This document shows, in pieces, positions 8,725 to 22,279 of a DNA stretch of 64,000 nt (position 1 is the stretch's first letter; every line of letters begins with the position of its first letter). Origin of the DNA: Mytilus edulis (lineage: Eukaryota; Mollusca; Bivalvia; Mytilida; Mytilidae); assembly GCF_963676685.1 (NCBI RefSeq), contig NC_092354.1:13894746-13958745 (forward strand), given 5' to 3'. The position numbers were made by a program, and so were the translations under genes. Under the pieces are notes generated by a model. The model searched no databases and was not told the DNA's origin. It saw only the letters and a list, made by a program, of their open reading frames with translations.

Positions 8725-11700
8725 ATGGCTTCTACTGGTATGTTTGTTCTTATCATCTGGGTAAACGACGATCCTATCAAAGGCAACGTTGTGAAGGTTA
8801 CTAACATCGCCGAGCCACGCAAAGCCTTCAACGAATACAGTGTCGGTGAGAAAGTAACAGCAAAGTGCCCTGGTTTTCGTGGTGTACACAACGGTGTTAT
8901 TGCAATGATTGGTTGTAAGTGCATATATATATATATCTTAGTAGAAGTTGTGAATAAGGTTAAATAATTTTATCTCATTCTTAAGTTAAATTAGTTTTGA
9001 GAGAAGAAAAAAACATTTTTTCCAAATTAACTTCCTCCTTAACGGAGCACCCATGTTATGACCTGGGCGTGTAATCAGTACCACACCCAAAAAAATGTAA
9101 CTCCCTGTGGTCAAATTCACCATTAAATTTGTTTAACATTTATAAATAACTTTTATTCCCTAAAGATCTAAAATGAAAAAATTGAAGAATATCATTATCT
9201 GCCAACAAAATTATTATAATTTTTTTTTTAAATAAGTTAATAAACATGATAAAGAATATATATACTGGTTTTGATTGCCAAGGAGACAACCGTCCACAAG
9301 AGAATAAAATGTCACAGAAATTAAAAAAGTTATTGGTCACCGTACGGCCTTCAACATTGATCAAAGTCCAAACTGTATAGTCTGCTTCAAATGGTCCCAA
9401 AATGATGATGAAAAACAATTCAAACAGGAAAATGAACAGCCTTATTAAAATATAAAAAATATACAACACATAAACAAACGACAACCACTGAATATGGGCT
9501 ACCGACTTGGGACAGACACATACATACATAATGTAAACATGTTAGTTGGATAAGAATGCATTCATGGTCAGTTAAGATTATATGTTGTTTTTTTAGGAAA
9601 ATGTAAAACATGTGAAAATGCTTATATTTTCTTGCATCATTTTCCACTAAAAGGCTTAAATTAATTAATAGATTTTGACGACAGGTATATATATATTTTG
9701 GATTAAAATAAAAGACAATTGTTAAAGAGCAGAGAAAAAGATAATTTATCATAAATTTATTATATCAATGATTGAAAAGGAAATACAAATGTAATGTCAG
9801 CCATGTAGTTGAGAGGGAAAATAAAGAACTGAAGAAGGCCAATGGCGGAAACGTCTTGAAAAATTGGTTCATTTAAACAATTAGATAATTTTGAAATAAA
9901 ACATTTTGCAAATAGGCAGCAATTAAAATAAAATCTTGATAAAATTAAGAAGTAATTTGGATATCTGACATAACAAAAAGGAATATTTAATACACATCCT
10001 TTATTTAATCATATGTGACCACATTCATGAATAATTTACATGAATAATTTAAAATCACAAGTCTAATAAAAATATGCAACAGAATGACTATAACATTTTG
10101 ATAGATTTTTTTAAATAAGAAAACTAATAACATATTTTCAAAATGCAGAATATACCCCTTTCTAGCTCTGATCATATTACATGTATATCTTGTAGTAATT
10201 GAGCAAATGTCTTGCAATTGTCAAAGTATGAAAATTACTTTTCTAAGAATTATCTTATTTTGAAAAAAGCTTGTTTATAGCATTTTATATACTGTATCTG
10301 TATTTTAGCTTTAGAAGAGAAGCAGCAGCTGGAAGACTGTCTGAAAGGTGACCAGTTTAATCAGCTTGTAAAGACGTATGTCAACAAAGACCAAGAGGAA
10401 AGAACAGAAAAGATCCCCGACAAGGTGTTTATCTTAAATATTGCATGGAAGGTCAAAAACCAAGTGTAAAGTGTTTTTTCAGGGTTCACTTTGACTATGA
10501 TCATTATCATAAGTTACCATATTAAGCTCTTTAATAAACATCATTTCATTTTTGTCTCTTGTGGAACGTTGTCTCATTGGCAATCATACCACATTTAAAA
10601 ATTATTTTTTTTATAAATCTTATGGAGATAAAATTATTGATATTATAATCATAGTATACAGCTCTCACAAGCTTATATATATATATATAAAGGTTCAAAT
10701 ATTTAAAGAAGATTTATGGTGATTGTTGACCATTTGATTTTTTTTTAACTCAAAATAAAAAAAAAGATGCATTGTATGTAAGAAAATGAGACATCTAGAT
10801 ATAAGAAAATGTGGTATGAGGCCTAAATTAAACTTTTGTTTGTTTCCCCAATCCTGTCCTGCCAAGCCAGATGTGGGTAGATAGGTAGGCAAATAATTTA
10901 ATTTTTCCAAAAAGCTTGAATATTTTCGGACGATCCGACAAGCCTGAAAATCCAAAATGAAGAAAATAATATTTGACTCAGTTTTGACAATAAAATTTTA
11001 TGAGAAGCAGCAATTTTGAAGGGTCGGTCGGGATTTGGGAGACAAACAATATTTTATTTTAGGCCTGAGGGCCAATAAAACAAATCTCCATCAAAGTCAC
11101 AAAAAAGTAAACCATAATTGGTCAAAGTACAGTACGTCATCAACATGGAGCCTTGGCTCACACCGATTAGCAAGCTATACAGGAACCCAAAAATTACCAG
11201 TGTAAAATGGTTCATACAGGAAAACCAATAGTCTTATGTATATAAAATTGATAACTTCTTATGAACCACATCAACAAATGACAACTATATATTGCTTCTG
11301 AATATCAGATTCCTGACATAGGACAGGTGAAAACAAATGCAGCAGGTTTAAACATTTTAATAGGTACCAACCTTTGCCCTTGTATATATTAAATATTAAG
11401 GCTATTATCATGTAAAACATTATTTTTTATATCTTTTTTAGACATCTTCCAAAACTCCTGTAGTTGAAAAACCTGTTGTTCCTGTCAAAAAGCGCAAGAT
11501 ACAAAAAGAACAGTCTACACCCAAACCAGTAGAGGTATGTATTTTTGGTATGAATGTTATCAACAGATTTTTTTCTTCTTATGTTATGAATATATATGAA
11601 CGTTTCATAAATTCATCTTTTTTTCTATTCTGGCACTATTCATGCTATTTAAATGGTAGTACATGTAGTATCGCCTAAATGATTTTAGTATTTTTTAAAA

Positions 11701-14700
11701 TAAGAAAATGTGGTTTTAATGCCAATGTTCTATCCAAGACACAATATGAATACGATGTGGTATAAATGTCAATGAGACGATTCTTCATCCAAGAAACAAT
11801 GTATTTTAATGATTATTATGTAGTTAAAAGTAAGAATTATAGCTTTCAGAGCAGCCTTTTATGCAGAGTCCTTGCTCACTTAAAACTTCAAGCTAGAAAG
11901 AACCCAAAAGTGATAATATTTATATAAACAAGAAAACACACTGTCTTATGATGAAAACACCATTGACCTATATTTTAAATTTTCAGAAAAACCTTGAGAC
12001 AGTTGCCAGAGAACTGGAGGTAACAGAGCTTCACCAGCAGCTTGAGGAAAACCGGTAAGTACATAATTGGAAAATACATTTTGTATATCAAACCCACAAC
12101 AGTAGGCTAATAAAGGGCTGCACTTTAGCGCATGATACGCCCGTTGCTCTTTTAACTCGTCTTTTATGCTTTAAATGAATTTATATGATCAACTAGAAAA
12201 AGTGTGAGCCCTGTCAAATACCCCTTCCCCCCCAAAATAATAAATAAAAATGCATGAAAAAATTGGCACTAGTTTCATTGACATTGGTGAAAGCCTTTTT
12301 GAGTTTATTGTCCGAAGTGTTGAAAATCCCCCCTTTTTATGAATTAAGCCCCATAAATCTAAAACTTAAAATCTTAAATTAAAAAAAAACGAAAGGGAGT
12401 TTACGTCAATAGATATAAGCAATTCACTCAAGTTTCATGGAAATTGGTGAAAGTGTTTTTGAGTTATTGTCCGAAGTGTGGCGACGGACAGACAACGGTA
12501 TACATAATACGTCCCGTCTAAAAGACGGGCGTATTAAAATTGGTTACTTGTAAGTAACACCAAATGCCAATATGATTCGATAAAGTAATTTAATATATAT
12601 ATACATGTACATATGAATCTGGTGCAAGATAACACATCTATAAAAGTTACACATATTTATAGCATAAAATAACATTAAAGTTTTAATCTATTTTAATAAT
12701 ATTTTATTTTAAATCTAAATCATCAAAAAATGACAATGCTTAGTGTTTCTGTCCCAACATAACAAATTCTAAATTTTGTAGGTACTTACCAATCAGCCAA
12801 GTTATAAGAGAGTCGATGGATATCTTGGTAACCGATTCTCGACCAGCAACACCAGAGCGTGACGTTTGTATTGACTGTACAGTTCTACAGGAACAGGTCC
12901 AGTCCAACACCCACCAGATATGTGGTCTACAAAACCAGCTGCAGTCCTATAATAGCCAGCTCCTTTCAACAAAGAGCCAACTGCAGTCTTCACTAAACCT
13001 CAACCAGAGCTTACAACATCAACTTAGTAATCTCCAATACTATGTGCAGATAATGTGGAGTAAGAATCCGGTAAGAATTATCATGTAACTTAATACCAAT
13101 AATTCTCCTCCTAAGATTTATGCTTATAGAAACAAACAGTTCTCCCATTGTACCCAAGTAGGTAAAAATAACATTATTTGAATATTTGACATAAATTAAA
13201 TTGTTTAGTAGGGACATGATAAATAATTAAATAGATATTTAATCTAAAGATTTAAAAGCTTCATACAAAAAAAATGTTGCAACAACTTAATATATATCTA
13301 AATACTTGTTAAATTAAATGTACCAGGCTTTTTGTGACTCATAGATACAGGACTAAATTATGGATGATAAAGGTAATTTTACGGATCTCTGTCATTTACT
13401 GTATATAACTGAATATTTTTATTTTGTAAATTTTTATAGTTATATGTGCTAGAGTAGTACAGATAATGCCTGATAATGGTAACAAGCCAGTTGCCGAGTA
13501 ATAGGGTAATGATATTTTTTTTATATTTCAGGGTTGGTTTCAGTCCTCACGCAATGACCCTAGTACTTGCTATAGAGGTGAGAGCAGCTTTCAACAAGAC
13601 AGAAACAACAACCAACAGATATCAACTCCACAGCCATCGACTCCTCAGCCATCAACTCCTCAGCCATCGACTCCTAAGTCATCAACTACTCAGTCATCAA
13701 CTCCACAGCCATCAACAACTCAGTTAACTCCTCAGTCGTCAACTCCTCAGTCATCTACTCCTCAGTCAACTGACCACCATACATCTTTAAACAGAGTTAC
13801 ATTTGCCACTTCACAGAATGAAACTCTTGACATCAGCTGTATTCCAGTCAGTACAACACCAATGGCCAATTCATCATTCATTCAGGTATTATATCACTTA
13901 AATTTTTTTTAAACCTTGAAACTGTATGTCTACCTTTAAATGTTAAAATTTTCCTCTAAATCAAAAATGAAAACTTGTAAAAAAAAACCTAATGAAAATG
14001 ATTATTTCTTTTTTAAAATAACAACATTTACACTGAAATAATAAAGCGTTAATGCTATATATAAAAAGGATAATTTGGTATGATTGCCAAACGAGACGAC
14101 TCTTCACAGGAGACACAGACATTATCTCTTTGTCAACTATCACAGCTATGAAAAGCCCCAAAAGGCTTGGACAAAGCACTTGTTTTATTAATTTTTAGCA
14201 ACAGAAATAAATCAATATGACCTAATTTGAAAGATACAAATGGATATAGGAAGACATGGTATGAGTGCCAATGAGACAACTCTCCATCAAAATAACAATT
14301 TATAAAAGTAAACATTATAGGTCAAGGTACAGCATTCAACACAGAGCTGTGGCTCACACTGATCAACAAGCTATAAAAGAGGGACGAAAGATACCAAAGG
14401 GACAGTCAAACTCATAAATCAAAAATAAACTGAAAACACTATTGCAAAAAATGATAAAAACGAACAGACAGCAATAGCACACACAACTTAGAAAACTAAA
14501 GAATAGTATAGAAATGTATATAAAAAAAAAAATACTAGTGAAAAACAGGCTAACCAACTGTCTAATTGTCTAAAGTTTAATTCTTTACAATGCTATCTTT
14601 CGGATTGTTTAATGGTTTATTTTATTTTATAGGATACATCAGCGTCTTCCACAGTTGCCTTTTACAACAACTACACACAGGTATTATATTTTTTATGCTT

Positions 14701-16027
14701 AACCAAGTGATGTCATGTTTTTTGGGTCTGTTTAATGAAATTGAAGGTGAATCAATATTAAACTTAGTACACATGTCCCCCAAGATAAGTCACATCTAAT
14801 TTTAGGCCAAATTAGAACTATAAACCAATTTGGTCAACCCAGTATAGAAATAATAGTGCTTGTGTGGCAACTGTGTACTAAGGACATAATTGTGTTTATT
14901 TAGATAATGGTAGAAATCAATGAGACAGCTACCAAATTTAATATTGAAGCAATTAAGAGATTTGTACACCTAAATTGATTGATTTAATAACTTATTATTA
15001 ATACTATTGAATTATAAATTTGAAACAAAATGAATTTTGATATATTTAGTAATAGCTTCTCTTTGTGTTATACTTAAAGTAAGTCACTTCAAAATATATT
15101 TTTATTTAAATATGAATATGTTATGTCATTGATATTTAAAAAATCTCATAAGTTAAATTTTATTTAACATGATCATGTATTTAAAAGCATATGACTACAA
15201 TTTATTTTTAAATTCAGGAAATCCTAGAAGCCAAGGTTTCCAAAGTGAAAAACTTCAGCAAATGTGCAAAGGTACTACTGAGACTGCTATACAGTGACCA
15301 GGAACGTCAGGGGCGGAGTATATCAGGTGTAGCTGCTAATTCAAAGTATGAGGCCAAACCTGCATTACAACATCCTAACAGAATTCAGGTTATTTATGGT
15401 ATGTAATAGAATGTATTAATTTCAAATTTTTACTGCTGTGAAGTCTTTAAACAAAGCACACTACCAAAATCTATGGGCAGCACACTAAAACTGCTTTCTA
15501 CAGCTAAACTTATTTGTGTAATGATGTGTTTTGTACAAACTTTAAAAAAAAAAAAAGGACCTTGAACTTGTTCATCTTTCTTGCCTCTTTACCGGTAATA
15601 CATTATCCTGCAAAAAATTCTGCAAAAATGAAATTTTTGAGGCAACACTTCTTCTGATTGGCTGATGTTGTTTTCTATCAGCTCATAGACTTAATTTAGT
15701 CATAAAGTGTTGTAGAACAATTTTAATACAATTGACTGGAATTGACTTTGAATCCATACCAAGAGGAACATGATAAATAATTATCATCCTTGTCAGGGTA
15801 AAGGTCAATATGAATACTTCAGACATTTGCAGTAGGATTATCTATGTATTAGCTCTTTCAAAGAATTCATTAACTGCTTTTTATTAGGTTACAACATCTC
15901 ATAAACTTGAAATATATTGATTTTTTTAATTTTTACAGATATCATAATGAAGAGATGGCCCACTGTGTCAAAAAAAGAAATCAACGGCAAGCTAGCTGAA
16001 TGTCTGAAACCAAGTGCCAGCAAGTAA
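8725..16027 (+). CDS. BEN domain-containing protein (coiled coil plus C-terminal BEN), nine exons
   Basis: Nine exons with consensus GT/AG ends and matching phases: 8725-8914, 10309-10424, 11442-11534, 11987-12054, 12782-13070, 13532-13885, 14633-14680, 15218-15398, 15939-16027 (TAA). Total 1428 nt, 475 residues. Residues 1-63 form a small beta-rich module (VKVTNIAEPRKAFNEYSVGEK). About 105-135 are Lys-rich with an NLS-like VKKRKIQKE. About 190-245 are a Gln/Leu coiled coil. About 270-330 are (ST/P/Q)-rich repeats, and about 387-475 the BEN domain (FSKCAKVLLRLLYSDQERQ... HPNRIQVIYDIIMKRWP). BEN domains bind DNA or chromatin proteins, usually in transcriptional repression, and coiled coils give oligomers. 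The order coiled coil then single C-terminal BEN recalls BEND5-type proteins. Donors are strong except 'gtgttt' at 10425. Orthology to any named BEND gene is not claimed. Confidence 0.88.
9262..9535 (+). repeat. Mussel SINE-like dispersed repeat in BEN intron 1
   Basis: Carries the family signature 'gattgccaaggagacaac' followed by 'ggtcaccgtacggccttcaac' and 'acaaacgacaaccactgaat'. Related copies are at 32478 and 48798. Confidence 0.75.
11050..11395 (+). repeat. Dispersed repeat, sister family, in BEN intron 2
   Basis: Shares 'gagccttggctcacaccga', 'acaagctata' and 'cctgacttaggacaggtg' with the copy at 50255-50600; diverged. Confidence 0.7.
12120..12540 (+). mobile_element. Tandem-monomer element with terminal hairpin (family D), BEN intron 4
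   Basis: Begins near 'atgatacgcccgttgc' and ends 'cccgtctaaaagacgggcg' followed by 'tatta'. The end forms a 7-bp stem (CCCGTCT/AGACGGG), and the ATACGCCCGT-like ends are inverted. A 'gacggacagac' tract lies just before the hairpin. Architecture is shared with the elements at 17331, 22379 and 44624. Confidence 0.6.
14072..14420 (+). repeat. Two dispersed repeat fragments in BEN intron 6
   Basis: 14072-14165 ('tatgattgccaaacgagacg') and 14243-14420 ('atgagtgccaatgagacaac', 'ctgtggctcacactgatcaa') are separate fragments of the SINE-like families. Confidence 0.65.
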
Positions 16028-16480
16028 TTGAGTTTGTTCAAGAAAATGAGGATTTTGTTTCCATGTTTGCTTTAACTGTCTTTTACAAATAGTGCATTTT
16101 TTTTAAGACAAATATTTATATTTTTCATGATACTTGATATGTATGAGTCATTTCCCAATGATTGTTTAAAAATAGAGGTTCAATTTTAGTAATTTCTTAT
16201 GTGACAACTGCATGTATTTATTTTCTATATTGTTATCAAATGTTGAAAATTTTATTTTTCATAGAATTGTTTTTTTTGTAATAATATTGAATTATGGGAT
16301 AGATATATTTGAAACACCTTTAAAAACCATAACAGAAGCAAAAAACTGGAGATGAGCTACTTTTCGACCAAAAAATTTGGATATCTGCAAACCCAACAGA
16401 ACTTCTAATGAATTATTTAGAAAAATTGCTTAATAATTTAGGGTTTCCCTACAATGTTGGTAATGTTTTCCTGACTGGTT
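16028..16480 (+). other. 3' flank of the BEN gene
   Basis: AT-rich sequence after the TAA. No clear AATAAA within about 300 bp; poly(A) site not located. Confidence 0.35.
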
Positions 16481-16491
16481 TGCAGATTTTT

Positions 16492-17030
16492 AATGAATGA
16501 TTTGGGGAAATATTCCAAAAGATTCAGAGAAATTTTCTAAATAATTTTTGAAAATATTTTGAATGATTCGGAAAAGATTTCCAAATGATTTGGAGAATAT
16601 TTCCGAATGTTTTGGAGAAATTTTCTGAATGATTCGGAGAAATCTTCCGAATGAGTTGGAGAATACTTCCGAAATATTCGGAGAAATTATCCGAGTGTTT
16701 TAGTGAATTTCCAAACTAATTATAATTTTCCGACCTAACTTCGGAGTATTTGGACAACTTTTCAAAGGTCAATTCGGAGTATTTGGACAACTCCGACCTT
16801 TTTTCTGAGGTCAGTTCGGAGTTTTCTGATAACTCCGAATAATTCACGAATAGAATGCGGAATTTTAAACAAATCTCCAAACAAAAGTTTGGAATTCCGA
16901 ATATATGCGGAGACCAGCTTGGATTTTTTTTCAAAAACCTCTCATTTTGCACGAAAATATTTTTTTGGAGCTCGGAGAAGTCCGAAAACTCCGAACATAA
17001 ATTTCCGAACTAACATTTGGAATTTCCTGC
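16492..17030. repeat. Array of ~22-bp imperfect palindromes
   Basis: About ten tandem monomers (16492-16712) of consensus near 'aatgattcggagaaatcttc' plus 'cg', each containing TCCGAA...TTCGGA. Beyond them are longer-period blocks ('aacttcggagtatttggaca', twice) and scattered TCCGAA/TTCGGA words to about 17030. No coding content. Confidence 0.8.
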
Positions 17031-17330
17031 TAGAGGCAGTATGCTCATAATAAACCAGTCCATCTATATATAGGTGGTTTACGATAAACACATCAATAAG
17101 TGTCTAGTAATTCTTTTGTAAATTCCTTTAATGACACTCCTAGGTGATTAGAAATCAGTAATAATTATAGCAGCAATCATCCTTATCATACACATCTTCA
17201 TATAGACTGTCCTTAGTATGCAAATTAAGCATAAGCTCCGCCTGATCAAATGTAATAACATTGGTAATACCTTGCATTGATTCATAATAATTCTTAAGTC
17301 ATTATCTAACAAGAATGTGTCCATAGTACA

Positions 17331-17795
17331 CATATGCCCCACTCCCACTATCATTTTCTGTGTTCAGTGGACCGTGAAAATTGGGGTCAGAACTTTAATT
17401 TGGAATTAAAATTAGAAAAATCATGTCATAGGGAACATGTGTACTAAGTTACAAGTTGATGTAACTTTAGCTTCATCAAAAACTACCTTGACCAAAAACT
17501 TTAACCTGAATTTCGCACTATCATTTTCTATGTTCAGTGGACCATGAAATTGGGGTCAATACTATAATTTAGCATTAAATTAGAAAGATCATATCATGGG
17601 GAACATGTGTACTAAGTTTCCAACTGATTGGACTTCAACTTCATCAAAAACTACCTCGACCAAATACTTTAACCTAAAGCAGGACAAACGGACGAACAGA
17701 CAGACGCACAGACGGACGCACAGATGGACAAACAAACGGAGGCACAGACCAGAAAACATAATGCCCCTCTACTATCGTAGGTGGGGCATAAAAAA
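17331..17795 (+). mobile_element. Tandem-monomer element with terminal hairpin (family C)
   Basis: Two monomers of ~175 bp ('tgttcagtggaccatgaaa', 'aactaccttgaccaa'), then an (acgg/acag)n tract, then the palindrome 'tgcccctctac' / 'gtaggtggggca'. The left end carries an inverted 'atgccccac'. A partial copy lies at 24765-24940. Confidence 0.65.
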
Positions 17796-18120
17796 AGCAA
17801 CATTCTTTTTTTTCTTTTTATCCACTGCTTCATGTACAAATTAAGAGGTTTAATTTAGATGTCATATACCGATTACACAATAGGTATACATTGGCGAATC
17901 CAGGAGGAAGGTTCAAGGGGAACCAGGGGAACCCTCCTTTTTTTGTTTAAAACAGGTACTTTCTATATTTGCCTGTACCAAGTCAGGAACCTATCATTCA
18001 GTAGTTGGTGATTCTCGGTGTAAATTATATTTGTTTTCATTGTTGTATTGTACAATAATATAAATCCAGTTGTTCTAGTTTGAATCGTTTTACATTTGTC
18101 ATTTGGGGAGCCACTTTAGC

Positions 18121-18959
18121 CCCGGGGGGGGGGGGGGGGGGCACTTCAAACTTTTTTGAGCAGCTGAGCCATCAAGTACCCCACCCTTTTCATATATTTT
18201 GTTTATCAAAAATATATACCTTGTCATATATTAATGAACAAAAAACAGACCTATAGATATATTTGGATATTTTTCATCTTCTGATACATTAGAGTTTACA
18301 AAAATTTTGAGGTCCCGCTCATTTTACGTTTTTGTTGAGAAGCAACGCAGTCGCAATAATCACACATTGATTTTCCAATAAATTCTTCACTCTTCTTTTT
18401 GTCATTGCTATTTGCCCCTTTTATAACTTTAATTATGAAGAAATTTCAATTTGAAAAGACAATAGATAATGTTTTATCAGATAATTGTAGTAACACTTCA
18501 GATATCATAGTATCACTTTTACTGAGTTTACATTAATTAAAAACTGATTTGTCGTTCCCTCTTGAAGGACGCAGACACTATGCTATGGAATTTCTTCTAA
18601 TGTTTCATGTATGCAAACCTTTGAATGTTAATGAGGTGGAAATGTCAAAATGATTGGATTTATTGCTCCTATATCTAACCTCAGTTGAAATACCACATTG
18701 AATAAATAGAGTTTAATTAGTTTAACAAATAGCTGATGCATTTACGACTGTGGATTAACCGCATTAAAAACGGGAACATTTGATTAGTTTCAGATACTTA
18801 TAATATATATCCAGCAAGTGATAATATCAACCTATTGATATATTTAATCTGCATTTCTCACCCTTTTCATATATCATGAAGCATGACATAGTGACCTGTT
18901 CCAGCGGCTCATCCCTACCAGTCATTACATAGGAAGTGCCCCCCCCCCCCCTCCCCGAG
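18121..18959. mobile_element. Non-autonomous hAT-like element with 8-bp target duplication
   Basis: Termini are inverted: left 'cccgggg(G)n gcacttc', right 'gaagtgc(C)n tccccgag'. Flanks are an exact 8-bp direct repeat ACTTTAGC (18113-18120 and 18960-18967), the duplication length typical of hAT transposons. The 839-bp interior has no transposase. The long G/C runs are part of the termini. Confidence 0.8.
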
Positions 18960-18967
18960 ACTTTAGC

Positions 18968-20123
18968 TTTCTATGGGATATGGGTTTTTCTCATTGTAGA
19001 AGGTGGGACAGTGACCTTTTAAGTTGTTCACTTCTGTGATATTTTGTCTCATGCAGAAAGTTATCTCTTTGGCAAACATACCTTATAATTTTTTAATAGA
19101 AATAATTTTGAGCACAATTGCATTTTTCATCTAAAAGGCTATTTGCATATAGATTATTTAGTATCAATTACTCCCTGGTAAATTTTTTTTTTAACATTTA
19201 TAACATATTACACTACAACAACACACAAGCACAAGTCTTTGATCATAGTTAAAGTACAAATACCAGGTTTCATCAGCTAAATATAGCCAGAACATTAAAC
19301 CAATTAAACACTTATTGATACTTCATTTAATCAAACACTTGTTTATTTATCTTCACAGTAGGAGGTTGTCTTATGACCAGAATATTATAGATGACTGATA
19401 AGAAATTACCAACTGTACATGTGTAATATGAACTGTTAAAAAATGTTCCACAAAGATAGATTGGCTTTAAAATCAGTGTCAAACTGTACATGTCATATGA
19501 CTTTTGAATTTACATACACAGAATTATTGAGATTTTTAAATTATTTTTTGTTTGTAAATACAATTTGTACTTTAAAAACTATATATATGAGTGAAGTACT
19601 TTATATGTATGTATTAATATAAATGAATATTTGAAATATGAAGAAGAAAATATGTTTATTGTGTACTGGAATATAATATAAGAGATGGAATTAAATATTA
19701 TCAAATGAGTATAATTTACAAATTTATTCTCTTAACGAAGGTGCCTAAAATCATTCATTTTCAAAAAAATTATCATCATAATAAAATAAAAATCTTACAT
19801 ACAGGATATTTACTCTTTTACAATTTTCTATTTGTCTAGCCTGCAACTAAAACCAAGAACATTTTTTTTAATATTTTCTACCTTTCTGATAAATTATATG
19901 AATGACATTTACACTGCAATGCTCTGTTACGATCATGCAGGTTACTAAGAGTTTACTTTAAATTTGACCAGTGGATTGAGAGAATATTTTTTTCCGATTT
20001 AGTTAAAGGAAAGATACAAGAGTGACAAAATAACTAAATCCAAACCAGCCCATTACAATGACACAAAGCTTCAAACTATGATTATTGTGAAACAACATAA
20101 GCTCACAGTATAAGTTTGCCCCT
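18968..20123. other. Non-coding region holding the 3' end of the minus-strand gene
   Basis: No exon seen. On the minus strand an AATAAA (19728-19723) lies about 400 bp beyond the stop at 20124 and is a candidate poly(A) signal. Confidence 0.4.
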
Positions 20124-22237
20124 TTACAAGTTCTGGTTGGGAAACATTATTGATTTAAATTGTGTAAATTTAATTATATATTGTGTAAACAAACCTTGTA
20201 TGGAACTTTCTTTAATAAAAATCACCAGGTCATTTATCATTGATGATAAATCTTGATTTTTCAAGTTCCTTAATACACTGTATGTTTGACAGAGATAATT
20301 AACCAATGAATCAGTTTCTGAATCATGATCATCCGTTTCAGATATCCCTTGTAATCCTCCTATTATGTGAGTATCCTTAGCTCTAGGTAATGGGTGGACT
20401 ATAGTATGAGTATTTAAAAACTCAGTTATTTTGGATGACATTTTCCTTGCAAGCTTCACAAAATTACCAACATCTGCACATGTAAATTCAGGTCATATGA
20501 ATGACATTTTAAATTAAGGAGTATATATATTACATCATTTTCCATTTTTCGGAGAAAAAAAATAAGTCCAATTTGGTATTAAAGCCATTTGTAATATGTG
20601 ACCGGTTTTAGTATTAGGTTCATTTTTTGGGCATGCCTTTAGCCTAATCAGTGTATTTTGTTTACACCAAAATAGTTTAATAGGAGAGTAATTTTACCAT
20701 GTGTTATTGAAAAGCATGATAAAAGCAGTGTATCCTATTTAATTTAACATCATCTCATAAATGATTAATCATATATTTGTTATTTAATTTTCTTGTTAGA
20801 ACTTTTTATATATCATTAAAGGGCTCTTAATAGCTGGCTCATGGTGAAGTATAGGTTTTGCTCATTGTTGATGGCAATACACCATTGTATCATTTGTCTC
20901 CTTGGAAATCATATAGTATTTTCTTATTTTTTAATTGGCAATTTCAACTTTTTATTGTAAAAATTTAAAAAATACCTTCATTTGTAATTCTGCTTTTTCC
21001 TTCTTCAGTCTTATTTTCACCTATGTCACCTGTTTGTTCTGCAAAGATAGAATAGAAGTATAATTTCAAATGAAAAAGTTTGTAAAAAGATAATCAAAAA
21101 TATCTCCTGCCAATACCTATAGGATAACTTTGGTTTATCAGTATGCTACAAAAAATGTCTCCATTAATTCTGTCTAAATTACAAAGTATAAGTGTATTTA
21201 AACAATTTAGATAAGGATAATTATTTGTAACAACTCATGTATTTGTTGTCATCTGGACATCTTTTCAACAACTGAACATGCATCTCTAGGATATGAGCAA
21301 TTAATCTCCAGTTGAGATTATTTTGCATACAGATGGAAAAAAACAAATCATCCGATTTAGGTGCAATCATCGTCTTACAAGAATGAAAATGATTATGTAT
21401 CATATTTGTGATAAAAGTATTTGGGCTAATTTTGACTAAATCGAAACAAACATAAAAATTATGTATACTTGAATGTACACATGATATATATGTTAGAAAA
21501 AAACAACATATCATTTCAACAAATTGTACTGCAGATGTTTACGAGCATTGCTTTACAGTAGGTTTTTTAAAATCTTACAAACCTAAAAAAAAAATTAATA
21601 GTAGCTTATATTAAGTTTTTACATAGTTTTTAAATCGTGAAAAGTTTTGTCATTGGCCTGTTCATACACCACATCTTTTTTATATCATAACCGTTATTCT
21701 TGTGAATATCTGACAGATGTTATCAAAAAGACTAAATAAATATAAAATATTTGTTTGGCTGCCAAATTAGAAGGCTAAAAAAGCAGAGAAAGCTTATAGT
21801 TGCACCTTGACAATATATTTAGTATTTCGCTTTAAAAGACACACTATATATATTGTAACTATGAGACGGTAGTTAAGTATGTAACTTCACAAAACAATTA
21901 CAAAAGGGAGATAAACAGCAAGTAAAATATTGAAAGCCAATTTGAAAGGAATTTAGCCTAATGTGCATTTAGCCTCTGCTTGAATTCGGTTATAAAATAT
22001 TGTTCCTTTACGAATCTTCTAATGTCACACTACATTAATTTTAAAGAAGGGGAAAATTCAAAAAGGCCCTCTGCTGTGTTCGATCTAAATGATCGCTAAG
22101 AGGGATTTCCCTATACTGCAGCTGTCAGATATGTTGTTGATGACTGCCTGTACTTTCTACTAAACTATTAACAGTTTGTCGATGTAAATTTCTTTGCAGC
22201 CACAGCATATATATACCTATATTTGTGGAACTTAATT

Positions 22238-22279
<42 letters not shown>

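Noticed and set aside
8620-8924. Minus-strand frames over BEN exon 1
   Set aside because: Antisense shadow; the plus strand has a proper start, donor and continuing exons.
13476-13727. Plus-strand frame with repeated SHQLLSHRL
   Set aside because: Wrong frame of BEN exon 6; the spliced frame reads Ser/Thr/Pro/Gln repeats and joins both neighbours in phase.
17596-17844. Plus-strand frame rich in Thr/Arg/His
   Set aside because: Translation of the (acgg/acag)n tract of a family C element.
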